A stretch of 64,000 bases of DNA from an uncultured Clostridia bacterium (GTDB taxonomy: Bacteria > Bacillota > Clostridia > Oscillospirales > Acutalibacteraceae): the NCBI GenBank assembly GCA_947627055.1, contig CANQUS010000001.1, forward strand, positions 1 to 64,000. The letters run 5' to 3'. The notes under the pieces were generated by a model, which did no database searches, was not told where the DNA came from, and worked only from the letters and a program-made list of their open reading frames with translations. The translations under genes were made by a program, and so were the position numbers. Positions 41,014 through 49,045 of this stretch are shown piece by piece (the stretch's first letter is position 1; every line of letters starts with the position of its first letter).

Positions 41014-42150
41014 TTACAAACGTGATTTAAAATCATAGTATCCGAATTTCTTCCATACTTCAAATCGTCCGTCACTGTGTGATACAGCTATAGACGGCAG
41101 AGGCATTCCGTTAAAGGTATTGTTTTTGACCATAGTATATATCGCCATATCGCAGAGCAGAAGTCTGTCACCTATTTTCAGGGGCTTGTCAAAGGAATAG
41201 TCGCCGACAATATCCCCTGCCAAGCACGTCGGCGCGCCGATACGGTATGTATACTCCAACTCATTGGGTTTACCGGCGCCGATTATTTCGGGGCGGTATG
41301 GCATTTCAAGGACGTCGGGCATATGACACGCCGCCGAAGCGTCAATAATAGCAATGTCCATTCCGTTGTGGACTATATCAAGAACCGTTGTGAGCAAATA
41401 ACCTGCATTCAGTGCTATTGCTTCTCCCGGTTCAAGGTAAACCGTAACATCATATTTATTTTGCACATATTCTATGCACTTTATCAGCGTTTCAATGTCA
41501 TAGTCGGGACGGGTCATGTGATGACCTCCGCCAAGGTTTATCCACTTCATCTGCTTTAAATACGGGGCAAACTTCTCTTCCACTTTGGCTATTGTGCGCT
41601 TCAGCGTGTCGGAATTTTGCTCGCACATCGTATGGAAGTGAAGCCCCGATATTCCGTCAAGCTCGTCGGGCTCAAAATTGCTCAGTGTAATGCCCATTCG
41701 GGAGTTCTCGGCGCACGGGTTATACAGCTCTGTTTCTATCTCGGAGTATTCCGGATTTATACGCAGACCGTATTCGATGTCACTGTGTTCAAGAGCCAAT
41801 GCCCTGAAATGTTTCCACTGAGAAAACGAGTTGAATACTATGTGGCCGCAATAGTTGAGAAGCTCCTTAAAGTCGCTGTCGGAAAACGCGGGCGCGAATG
41901 CGTGAACCTCCCTGCCCATTTCCTCAAATCCCAGCCTTGCTTCGTACAAGCCGCTTGCCGTAGTGCCGTCAAGGTACTCACCTATCAGCGGGTAAAGCCT
42001 GTACATTGAAAAAGCCTTTTGTGCAAGCAAAATTTTACATCCGGTCCTCTTGCGTATGCTTTCCAGAAGCTCAAGATTTTTTATCAGTGCGCCTTCGTCA
42101 ACTATATAGCATGGCGACGGAGACGACGGAAAACTTATATCTATCAACAA
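41014..42150 (-). CDS. nspC: Carboxynorspermidine/carboxyspermidine decarboxylase
   Basis: 378 residues from a TTG start with GGCGGTGA upstream. A PLP fold III decarboxylase of the NspC type: PSPCYIVDEGALIKNL, the PLP lysine in ILLAQKAFSMY, GLHFHTMCEQNS, WINLGGGHHMTRPDYD, YLEPGEAIALNAGYL and CLAGDIVGDYSF. It forms norspermidine or spermidine from the carboxy precursor. The partner carboxyspermidine dehydrogenase, often adjacent, is not in the window. Monocistronic on the minus strand. Confidence 0.92.
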   Translation of the reverse strand: MLIDISFPSSPSPCYIVDEGALIKNLELLESIRKRTGCKILLAQKAFSMYRLYPLIGEYLDGTTASGLYEARLGFEEMGREVHAFAPAFSDSDFKELLNYCGHIVFNSFSQWKHFRALALEHSDIEYGLRINPEYSEIETELYNPCAENSRMGITLSNFEPDELDGISGLHFHTMCEQNSDTLKRTIAKVEEKFAPYLKQMKWINLGGGHHMTRPDYDIETLIKCIEYVQNKYDVTVYLEPGEAIALNAGYLLTTVLDIVHNGMDIAIIDASAACHMPDVLEMPYRPEIIGAGKPNELEYTYRIGAPTCLAGDIVGDYSFDKPLKIGDRLLLCDMAIYTMVKNNTFNGMPLPSIAVSHSDGRFEVWKKFGYYDFKSRL

Positions 42151-42264
42151 AAATCACCGCCAAATATTTTCATCCGAATAACACCGAATAATATTATAAT
42201 GCCGATAACACAAAAATGCAACGGTAGCATACTGTGCTCTCCGAAAAATAAATTCAAAAAACGC

Positions 42265-42293
42265 TTGCATTTACGCGCTTGTTGTGGTAAAAT
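42265..42293 (+). promoter_or_regulatory. Promoter of secG
   Basis: TTGCAT (42265-42270), 17 bases, TAAAAT (42288-42293), about 50 bases before the secG ATG. Confidence 0.6.
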
Positions 42294-42348
42294 GAAAAAG
42301 CTATTTGAGTTTGATTAACATTTTTTCATATATTACGGAGGAAGTCAT

Positions 42349-42603
42349 ATGGGTGTTTGGGAAATTGTTTTAGGTTCGGTTATTATCCTTCTTGCGGTCG
42401 TAATTGTTATTGTTATAATGCTTCAAGAGGGACATCAGCAGGGTATGGGCGCGATCATGGGCGGCAGCTCGGATACATTTTACTCGAAAAATAAATCTCG
42501 TTCGCTCGATGCGTTCCTTGCGAGATGGACGAGAATCATCGCTATTGTATTTTTCCTTGTAGTTATTGCTCTCAACGCTATTCCGTTCTTTATGAATAAA
42601 TAA
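42349..42603 (+). CDS. secG: Preprotein translocase subunit SecG
   Basis: 84 residues with two membrane segments (EIVLGSVIILLAVVIVIVIMLQEG and IIAIVFFLVVIALNAI) flanking QQGMGAIMGGSSDTFYSKNKSRSLDA, the conserved SecG loop. It assists SecYE and SecA. ACGGAGGAAG precedes the ATG. In many Firmicutes rnr and smpB follow; here they do not. Confidence 0.95.
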   Translation: MGVWEIVLGSVIILLAVVIVIVIMLQEGHQQGMGAIMGGSSDTFYSKNKSRSLDAFLARWTRIIAIVFFLVVIALNAIPFFMNK

Positions 42604-42655
42604 GTATTCGAACGGAATATGGCGGTATTTGTGCCGCCGGAACTTGATCGACTGT

Positions 42656-42688
42656 TAAACGGCATGGCTTATCGGCTGTGCCGTTTTT
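42656..42688 (+). terminator. Rho-independent terminator after secG
   Basis: AAACGGCA (42657-42664) pairs with TGCCGTTT, with GC/GC inside the loop, followed by T residues. Confidence 0.8.
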
Positions 42689-42752
42689 GCTGTATTTCAG
42701 TGAAAACGCATATAGTCCTTTACTGCAAATTATTATTTCACGGAGGTTAGTG

Positions 42753-43292
42753 ATGGGACGTTTTTGGGGACATTTGAGGACAATAAATCACCATAAATAT
42801 CTTGTTATGAAGCACTGCTTTAAGGTTGGACTGTATAAGCAGGGACTTCTGCATGATATGTCTAAATATTCTCCGACTGAATTTTTAGCGGGTGTAAGGT
42901 ACTATCAGGGTATGAGGAGTCCGAACGAAGCCGAGCGTGAGGATAAGGGCGTGAGCCTCGCATGGCTTCACCATAAGGGCAGAAACAAGCACCACCTTGA
43001 GTATTGGATAGATTATTCTCTCGAAAAGGATAAGCAAATGACGGGACAAAAAATGCCTGTAAAGTATGTTATTGAGATGTTCTGCGACCGTGTCGCCGCA
43101 AGCAAGAACTACAACGGAGAAAATTATACAGACGCCGATGCCTATAATTACTATCGCCGCTCTAAAGAGCATTATATGATCCACCCGGAAACGGCTGCTC
43201 TTCTCGAAAAGCTGCTTATAATGCTTAAAGATAAAGGTGAGAAGGAAACCTTCGCATATATACGCAGGGAAATACTGAAAAAGAAGAAATGA
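42753..43292 (+). CDS. DUF5662-family protein
   Basis: 179 residues from ATG 42753 (ACGGAGG upstream). Sequence MGRFWGHLRTINHHKYLVMK, LYKQGLLHDMSKYSPTEF, WLHHKGRNKHHLEYWIDY and MFCDRVAASKNY are conserved in this family. The His and Asp arrangement (HD in LHDMSK, HH pairs, D in FCDR) recalls metal-dependent HD-type or catalase-like helical folds, but function is not established. Monocistronic between secG and a 373-base gap. Confidence 0.75.
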   Translation: MGRFWGHLRTINHHKYLVMKHCFKVGLYKQGLLHDMSKYSPTEFLAGVRYYQGMRSPNEAEREDKGVSLAWLHHKGRNKHHLEYWIDYSLEKDKQMTGQKMPVKYVIEMFCDRVAASKNYNGENYTDADAYNYYRRSKEHYMIHPETAALLEKLLIMLKDKGEKETFAYIRREILKKKK

Positions 43293-43665
43293 CAGACGGG
43301 CTGCGCCTTTCTTTTTGTATATCGTTAAAAGTAACGGGCGGCAATCAGGAAACTACTAAATAAATTACCTGACCGATCGGCTTTGACTTTGACGTATTTA
43401 TGACAGATACAGTATGTTCAGCCTTAAAAATGATTTTATCGTAGGAATTTATAACTGAAAATAATATTATATGAATCAGAAATAATTGATAAAAGATATA
43501 AATTTTCTTTTTTTGTTTGCATTTTGTGATATAGTTCTAAAATAGAAATATAATTACTGCGATAATTTATATAATAAAAGAAGTTTTACAGTGAAGTGAT
43601 ATGCAGCTTCAGAATAATTCTGCCGCCCTTATCAGGCGGTTCGTAAAAAAACGGAGTGATTATTT
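43293..43665 (+). other. Intergenic leader region before the CNNM gene
   Basis: 373 bases without a gene. The last part contains a small hairpin GCCGCC-CTTATCA-GGCGGT (43622-43640) shortly before the ribosome site AACGGAGTGA. TTGCAT and TAAAAT boxes near 43519-43546 are spaced too tightly (about 15) to be convincing. No riboswitch consensus was recognised. Confidence 0.4.
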
Positions 43666-44943
43666 TTGGATCCTTGGTTAACGATCGCCATCTGCGTTGT
43701 ATTTATTATGCTTTCGGCATTTTTTTCGTCAACGGAGACGGCGTTTTCGTCTGTAAGTAAGATTCGCCTTAAAAATCTTGCTGATAACGGCAACAAGAGG
43801 GCAAAGACGGCTCTTTTGGTTTCCGAACGCTACAGTAAGGCTCTTTCGACTATCCTTGTGGGTAACAATGTCGTGAATATTGCTAACTCGGCGTTGGCAA
43901 CTGTATTTTTTGTAAACCTCTTTGGTGAGGCAGAGGGTACGGTGCTTAGTACGATAATAATTACAATTATTGTGCTTATATTCGGCGAGGTTGTACCCAA
44001 AAATTTTGCGATAAATAATGCGGAAAGTATTTGTATGACATTCGCTCCCGTTCTCAGGGCATTGATGGTGTTTTTGACTCCTATTACCGTTATACTTATC
44101 GGTATAAACAAACTGTGTGAAAAGTTTTCAAAAAAAGGCGACAGCCCCGAGCCATCGGTAACGGAGGATGAGCTTAAATACATAATCGAAAGCATTGAGG
44201 AAGAGGGAGTCCTTGAGGAGCAGGAGAGCGAGCTTGTTCAATCTGCCCTCGAATTTGACGAAAAGACTGCCGTAGAGGTCATCACTCCGCGAGTAGATAT
44301 GGTAGCTATAGATATTGATGACCCGATAGATGAGATCACCGAGCTTGTATTGAAAGAAAGATATTCCCGTATACCGGTATATAAGGACAATATAGATAAG
44401 ATCATTGGAGTTCTGCATACGAGGGATTTCCTCGAAGCATTGATAAACAACGACGGAACACCCGATATAGAATCGATGCTTCAGCCTGCTCATTTTATTT
44501 ATAAGACAAAGAAGCTTTCTGCCTTGCTTGCCGATTTTAAGTATAATAAAATTCATCTTGCGGTAGTTACGGACGATTACGGAGGTATACTCGGAATAGT
44601 AACTATGGAGGATCTTCTGGAGCAGATAGTAGGCGATATATGGGACGAGGACGAGGAAGAGGAAAGGATGTTCCTCAAGATTTCCGAAAATAAATATGAA
44701 GTCAGCGGCGATATGTCCATACCTGATATGCTTGAGCTTTTTGACAAGCCCGCAAGATATATTGACACGGAAAGCAATTCAGTTGGCGGCTGGGCATTAG
44801 AGCAGCTCGCGGATATTCCCGAATCCGGCGAGCAGTTTGTGTTTAAGGAATTTGAAATAACGGTTCGAAAGGTTGCCGACCAACGTATTCTCAGCCTGAT
44901 AATAGTTTATACTCCATCCGAAAACGATGAAAGCGAAGAATAA
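43666..44943 (+). CDS. CNNM / HlyC-CorC family membrane protein with CBS domains
   Basis: 425 residues from a TTG start supported by CGGAGTGA. DUF21 membrane domain (about 1-180: FFSSTETAFSSVSKIRLKNLA, VGNNVVNIANSALAT, FGEVVPKNFAI), two CBS motifs (VITPRVDMVAID ... RYSRIPVYKDN and LAVVTDDYGGILGIVTMEDLLEQIVGDI), then a CorC/HlyC C-terminal domain (VSGDMSIPDMLELF, GGWALEQLADIPESG). Such proteins transport or regulate Mg2+ or Co2+ and bind nucleotide in the CBS pair. The old name hemolysin is not implied. Stop overlaps the next gene by 17 bases. Confidence 0.92.
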   Translation: MDPWLTIAICVVFIMLSAFFSSTETAFSSVSKIRLKNLADNGNKRAKTALLVSERYSKALSTILVGNNVVNIANSALATVFFVNLFGEAEGTVLSTIIITIIVLIFGEVVPKNFAINNAESICMTFAPVLRALMVFLTPITVILIGINKLCEKFSKKGDSPEPSVTEDELKYIIESIEEEGVLEEQESELVQSALEFDEKTAVEVITPRVDMVAIDIDDPIDEITELVLKERYSRIPVYKDNIDKIIGVLHTRDFLEALINNDGTPDIESMLQPAHFIYKTKKLSALLADFKYNKIHLAVVTDDYGGILGIVTMEDLLEQIVGDIWDEDEEEERMFLKISENKYEVSGDMSIPDMLELFDKPARYIDTESNSVGGWALEQLADIPESGEQFVFKEFEITVRKVADQRILSLIIVYTPSENDESEE

Positions 44944-45889
44944 ATCCTCCTTAACAGAGGTTGCGAAATGGCAGCGGCGAAGAAAAATCAAGCAGATGAT
45001 CGCTGCATCTGTATGCGGAGTGATCGCTGTAATATCTGCTGTTATATCTTTCGGTGCTTTTGGAAGCAATGCTTGGGAGGAAATCTACGGTGCTTTAGGG
45101 ATTTCCGACTTTTCCGATTCCGCAAAGGGCTATCCGCTTTGCGTCAGCTTTATCGATGTCGGGGACGGCGATTGTATTCTTATTGAGTGCGAGGGACACG
45201 CCGCTCTTATAGATTCGGGTGCGCTTTCACTTGACGGTATCGCATCAAAATATATTAAAAAACGTAATATTGAATCGCTTGATTTTATTTTATGTACACA
45301 CTGGGACGATGACCACATCGGCGATATGAGAGCGGTGATAGAAAATGTCAATGTACAGAAATGCTATGTAACACGGCTTGCTGAAGAAAAAGTAACAGGG
45401 AGTACAAAGCGGCTTGTGCAAACGTTAAATGAAAAGGCTATAACTAAGGAGACGCTAGACTGCGGCTCTGTTATAAGGCTGGGAGGGATGATACTTGAGG
45501 TCATCTCTCCGAAACGGGTATATGACGAGGATAACGATAACTCGATAGTTTTTCGCGCAGTATATGGCGAGGTTTCATTTCTGCTTACAGGAGACGCAGG
45601 CGAGGAAGCGGAGGCGGACATTATCGCATCAGAAAATGATATAAAGTCAACTGTGTTAAAGGTATCGCATCACGGGAGCAAAACGGCGACGACCGAGAAT
45701 TTTCTAAAGGCTGTATCGCCGCAAATCGCCATTATTTCCGTAGGCGATACGAATAAATATCTTCCGAACAGGGACACTGTTGAGCGGATCGAGAGCTTTG
45801 GCTGTGAGCTTTTGAGAACGGACGAGGACGGAACAATAATTCTTGCTTCGGACGGAAAGAAAATATATAAATATAAGGAGAAAAAGTAA
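44927..45889 (+). CDS. ComEC/Rec2-like metallo-beta-lactamase-fold hydrolase
   Basis: 320 residues with one N-terminal membrane span (MIAASVCGVIAVISAVISFG), then the ComEC C-terminal-type MBL domain: VSFIDVGDGDCILIE, CTHWDDDHIGDM (metal motif, with W in place of the usual S/H), FLLTGDAGEEAE and VLKVSHHGSKTAT. It has no channel domain, so it is not a full ComEC; such stand-alone proteins are secreted or membrane-anchored nucleases/hydrolases of unclear role. The DUF3006 protein that follows is a frequent companion. The ATG lacks a strong ribosome site but overlaps the upstream gene. Confidence 0.85.
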   Translation: MKAKNKSSLTEVAKWQRRRKIKQMIAASVCGVIAVISAVISFGAFGSNAWEEIYGALGISDFSDSAKGYPLCVSFIDVGDGDCILIECEGHAALIDSGALSLDGIASKYIKKRNIESLDFILCTHWDDDHIGDMRAVIENVNVQKCYVTRLAEEKVTGSTKRLVQTLNEKAITKETLDCGSVIRLGGMILEVISPKRVYDEDNDNSIVFRAVYGEVSFLLTGDAGEEAEADIIASENDIKSTVLKVSHHGSKTATTENFLKAVSPQIAIISVGDTNKYLPNRDTVERIESFGCELLRTDEDGTIILASDGKKIYKYKEKK

Positions 45890-45890
45890 A

Positions 45891-46112
45891 ATGAGAGAGC
45901 TTATAATTGACCGTATGGAGGGAAACTTCTATATTTGCGAGGATGAAGAAAAAAAGATGTTTGCAATTGATAAGTCAGAAATGGTAAAGGGCGCAAAAGA
46001 GGGGGATGTTATCACAATCACCGACGACGGCATTATAGAAGTTGACGAGGAAAAGACAATGGCGAGAAAAAAGAAGATAGGTAAGCTCCAAAGCAGCGTG
46101 TTTGAAAGCTGA
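45891..46112 (+). CDS. DUF3006-family small protein
   Basis: 73 residues from ATG 45891 behind TAAGGAGAAA. The DUF3006 pattern is visible: LIIDRMEGNFYICEDEEKKM, followed by AKEGDVITITDDGIIEVD. These small beta-strand proteins nearly always accompany ComEC-like MBL proteins; their function is unknown. One base separates it from the preceding stop. Confidence 0.82.
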   Translation: MRELIIDRMEGNFYICEDEEKKMFAIDKSEMVKGAKEGDVITITDDGIIEVDEEKTMARKKKIGKLQSSVFES

Positions 46113-46242
46113 CTTAAATCTGTTCTCTACAATTTATGACCCTGTTGGAGTGCGTTTTTATTCAGTGATCAAGTCGGCTTCGTGGTGTGAGATTAACAAT
46201 TTTTCACATGTGAGAAAGCCTAAATCAAAAGATGATAAGCGA

Positions 46243-46286
46243 ATGCCCTACGTTTCGGTAAGATCCCGAAAACGGAGGGCGTTTTA
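46243..46286 (+). terminator. Rho-independent terminator after the DUF3006 gene
   Basis: GCCCT-A-CGTTTCGG pairs with CCGAAAACG-G-AGGGC, followed by GTTTT. Confidence 0.75.
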
Positions 46287-46560
46287 AATTATGCTAAAAA
46301 AGTTTAATGTTATCATATATGGCGTCGCGGATAAGCTTTGCCAATTCAAGATTCGCCTGCGGTGTAAAGCCGAATCTGTGTAAAAAGTAATCGGGACGGT
46401 TTTGTTTTTCAAATAGCGGAAACGCGTCAACCTTGACGATCGGTTTCTAAAGTGCTTCCTATTTCAGCCAATGAAAGTATTTCGCCTTCAAACGAACCTG
46501 CCAGTTTGAGAAGATAAAAACCGCAATATCGTTTGCTTTGGATCCAATGCCGTTATACCA
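46284..46560 (-). pseudogene. Frameshifted remnant of an unrecognised gene
   Basis: On the minus strand a convincing C-terminal end is open from about 46446 to TAA 46284: KPIVKVDAFPLFEKQNRPD, YFLHRFGFTPQANLELAKLI, RDAIYDNIK. Just upstream another frame continues in similar style (LKLAGSFEGEILSLAEIGST, ending LETDRQG at a stop), and before that a third piece (SDGITALDPKQTILRF). The joints look like single-base shifts. No start remains and I do not recognise the family. The rest of the 46113-46733 gap holds only the terminator before it. Confidence 0.45.
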
Positions 46561-46733
46561 TCGGACGGCTGAGCGAACATTTAATAATTTTCCTGAAAAT
46601 AATATTTGAAGGCGGAAAATTATAGTAAAATGAATTTAGCGCGAAAACATTTCCACATTTAAAAGGGGTGTTCCCATGAATATAATGAGCAGAGAATACA
46701 CAATAGATAACTTACAATTTATGAGGTGACAGT

Positions 46734-47588
46734 ATGCTGAAAAAAGGTGATTATGTCGGGATATCAGTCTGTTCCGATGCGAGAAAGGAAAACGAACGTG
46801 AAAAAATTGAAAGACTTTGCCTTGAGTTAAAGGATATGGGACTTGTGCCTGTTTTGAGTAGCTGTATCTATGAGAAGGAGATCGCCTTTTCGACAGGCGC
46901 ACGGCAGCGGGCCGAAGAACTTATGAGATTCTATCAAGATGATCGCATTAAGGCTGTTTTTGACATTTCAGGCGGAGATATGTGCAATGAGATTCTTGAC
47001 AAAATCGACTACGATGTAATTTCTAAAAATGAAAAACCATTTTTCGGGTACAGCGATATAACTGCTCTTATGAATGCGATTTATCGTAAAACGGGAAATC
47101 CGTCTTGCCTGTATCAAATCAGGAATCTTGTCGGCAGTTTTGGTGATGAGCAAAAACGGAGATTTTCAGATTCTGTTATGAGTGACGGCAGGGAACTTTT
47201 TGACTTTGAGTATAAATTTATCCGTGGAGAGGAAATGAAGGGTGTTGTTCTCGGAGGAAATATGCGCTGCCTGCTTAAACTTGCGGGAACAGAGTTTATG
47301 CCGGATTTTACAGATAAAATAATTTTTCTTGAAAGTCTGGGCGGGGGAGCGGAGCGTACAGTCGCCTGCATTAGCCAGCTCAGACAGCTTGGTGTTTTTA
47401 ACAGAGTCAATGGAGTTCTGCTCGGGGAATTTACATATATGACACAGAATAATTGCAGACCGACAGTTGAGGAAATTATTCTCCGTGAAACAGGAAATGC
47501 TGAAATATCGATTGCAAGGACTCAGGAAATCGGACATTCACATAATTCAAAAGCCATTATGATTGGCGAATATATAACATTAAACTAA
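46734..47588 (+). CDS. S66 LD-carboxypeptidase (muropeptide or microcin C7-type)
   Basis: 284 residues. Catalytic triad of family S66: Ser in FFGYSDITALMNAIY, Glu in GVLLGEFTYM and His in QEIGHSHNSK; GGNMRCLLKLAGTEFMPDF is also typical. Members cleave the tetrapeptide L,D-bond in peptidoglycan recycling (LdcA) or give self-immunity to microcin C. No signal peptide, so cytoplasmic. GAGGTGACAGT precedes the ATG. It converges on a minus-strand gene with a shared hairpin between. Confidence 0.88.
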   Translation: MLKKGDYVGISVCSDARKENEREKIERLCLELKDMGLVPVLSSCIYEKEIAFSTGARQRAEELMRFYQDDRIKAVFDISGGDMCNEILDKIDYDVISKNEKPFFGYSDITALMNAIYRKTGNPSCLYQIRNLVGSFGDEQKRRFSDSVMSDGRELFDFEYKFIRGEEMKGVVLGGNMRCLLKLAGTEFMPDFTDKIIFLESLGGGAERTVACISQLRQLGVFNRVNGVLLGEFTYMTQNNCRPTVEEIILRETGNAEISIARTQEIGHSHNSKAIMIGEYITLN

Positions 47589-47630
47589 AAATTGCTCGTC
47601 CTGTTTATGTACAAGAAACAAGGCGAGCAA
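47587..47630 (-). terminator. Terminator of the minus-strand small protein (between convergent genes)
   Basis: On the minus strand TTGCTCGCCTTGTTT (47630-47616) pairs with AAACAGGACGAGCAA (47606-47592), with mismatches, followed by five T (47591-47587). Confidence 0.75.
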
Positions 47631-47662
47631 CAGACTTTCAGCAAAATTTATTTGTATCTGAA

Positions 47663-47890
47663 TTATTTATTTTTCTTTTTTTTAGATACGATACTTATAA
47701 TAATTACAGCAAGAGCTGCAACGGCAACTACGGCAGCAACAATAATGAGAATAGTGCGTTCGTCGCCTGTTGCAACTGCAAGATTCTCAGCATCGGCAGT
47801 TAAGTCTCCGATAGTTGCAGCAGATGCGGAAGTACATAGAACCGCTATTGCGGAAACGACAGACATAATAAGTGTGAATAGTTTTTTCAT
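47663..47890 (-). CDS. Small secreted, membrane-anchored protein (75 aa) with sorting-signal-like end
   Basis: 75 residues from ATG 47890 with AGGAGGATA upstream. A classical signal peptide (MKKLFTLIMSVVSAIAVLC, cleaved after ASA) is followed by only about 15 polar residues, then ENLAVATGDERTILI, a long hydrophobic stretch and the basic tail SKKKKNK. The order TGD(E)-hydrophobic-KKKK recalls the degenerate sortase signals (xPxTGD) of clostridial surface proteins, but Pro is missing. The mature exposed part would be tiny. Family and function unknown. Confidence 0.7.
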   Translation of the reverse strand: MKKLFTLIMSVVSAIAVLCTSASAATIGDLTADAENLAVATGDERTILIIVAAVVAVAALAVIIISIVSKKKKNK

Positions 47891-47943
47891 AGTTATATCC
47901 TCCTGAGAAGTTTCTTTGGAAAAGTGCGTTTTCATACCAACAT

Positions 47944-47972
47944 ATTATATCATTTTTTTAAAAATAATGCAA
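47944..47972 (-). promoter_or_regulatory. Promoter of the small secreted protein
   Basis: Minus-strand TTGCAT (47972-47967), 17 bases, TATAAT (47949-47944). GCAACGTT (47969-47976), touching the -35 box, recurs inverted as AACGTTGC at 48019-48026, a possible operator. Confidence 0.7.
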
Positions 47973-48294
47973 CGTTTGACTAGACTTAAAAACAAAAAAG
48001 ATAAAAATTTTTATAAACAACGTTGCGGCATACGAATTTTACGATCCTCTCTCTATCAATATCCATGCTGATTTATTTTCAAAGTTGTAATTTTCACAGT
48101 TAGGTGAAGAACTAATGTAAAACAGCCCCCTATTTTATACTGCGGAAATAAATGAATACAATAATAACTATTATTTCTATGTATTGATTTAAGAAATTTT
48201 CTGTAGTAAAATTTTATAGAAGCACTAAGTGAATATCGTTGGGTTCGCGCTGGAATATTTGATCGGTGTTTCCTTTAATAAGGTGGTGGAAATT

Positions 48295-48654
48295 GTGGCT
48301 GCTAAGGATGGATTCAAGTTCGGTGTTGTTGAACTGCTTTTGCTGACACTTCTTTCAAGTGAAGATAAATACGGATACCAAATCTCACAGGAAATATCAA
48401 ACCTGAGTGACGGTTATCTTTATTTAAAAGAGGGGTCTATGTATCCTGTACTGTACAAGCTGATGGAAAAAGGATATATATCGAGCAATGTTGAGAAAAT
48501 CGGTGTTCGGCGTACTCGTGTGTACTATCATCTGGAGGATAGTGGCAGAGAGTATTTGCGGGAAATAAGGGAGAATTATATACTGAATACACAGGCTATA
48601 TTTAAGGTTGCTGAAATTTCTGAAAAAGAGTTTTTTGCAGCCGAAAATAAATGA
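48295..48654 (+). CDS. PadR-family transcriptional regulator
   Basis: 119 residues from GTG 48295, with AAGGTGGTGG eight bases upstream; earlier in-frame starts give a non-family extension. Winged-helix PadR pattern: FGVVELLLLTLLSSEDKYGYQISQEI, LKEGSMYPVLYKLMEKGYI and RRTRVYYHLEDSGREYL, with a short C-terminal dimer helix (PadR-s2 type). These repress efflux or envelope genes on sensing small molecules. The stop overlaps a truncated second frame (ATGA), where a membrane partner usually lies. Confidence 0.87.
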   Translation: MAAKDGFKFGVVELLLLTLLSSEDKYGYQISQEISNLSDGYLYLKEGSMYPVLYKLMEKGYISSNVEKIGVRRTRVYYHLEDSGREYLREIRENYILNTQAIFKVAEISEKEFFAAENK

Positions 48655-48728
48655 GAAATATTAAGAAAGCATTATCTATATGGCGATGGGATCGTTCTGA
48701 GCTTATAGAAAATGCTGACGTATTTTAG
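48651..48728 (+). pseudogene. Truncated partner gene of the PadR regulator (25 codons)
   Basis: ATG 48651 overlaps the PadR stop as ATGA, as expected for a coupled second gene, but after MRNIKKALSIWRWDRSELIE NADVF it stops at 48726. PadR-s2 regulators usually precede a DUF1700-type membrane protein; nothing of it remains in the next 100 bases. A deletion remnant is the best reading. Confidence 0.4.
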
Positions 48729-48823
48729 CAGACCCTGTGCAGGGTAACAGGAAAGCTGCAAGAACGTTGAATGACATCCGCATGGTAATATTTTTTGCGT
48801 TGTCTTAAATGTCAAGACAGACC

Positions 48824-48855
48824 CAAGTCCGCAGTATTAACTCTGCGGACTTTTT
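48824..48855 (+). terminator. Rho-independent terminator
   Basis: AAGTCCGCAG, loop TATTAACT, CTGCGGACTT and further T. Ends the PadR transcript. Confidence 0.92.
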
Positions 48856-48949
48856 CTCAATATATAAAATATAAAGAAAAATTGTTGTATGAAATAACAA
48901 AAATTTCTTAAAATTTTGGAGATATTCCACAAAGATTTAAGGCTGAGTG

Positions 48950-48978
48950 TTGACTTAATCGCTGTAATATCGGATAAT
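48950..48978 (+). promoter_or_regulatory. Promoter of the yicC operon
   Basis: TTGACT (48950-48955), 17 bases, GATAAT (48973-48978), about 67 bases before yicC. Confidence 0.6.
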
Positions 48979-49045
48979 AAACAGTAGATTTATTAAACCG
49001 ATTGCTTCGGGATCATAATTATGATTTAGAAACGAGATGATGAGC

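Noticed and set aside
43666..44943. Hemolysin
   Set aside because: HlyC/CorC naming is historical; the domain set is that of CNNM-type ion transport proteins.
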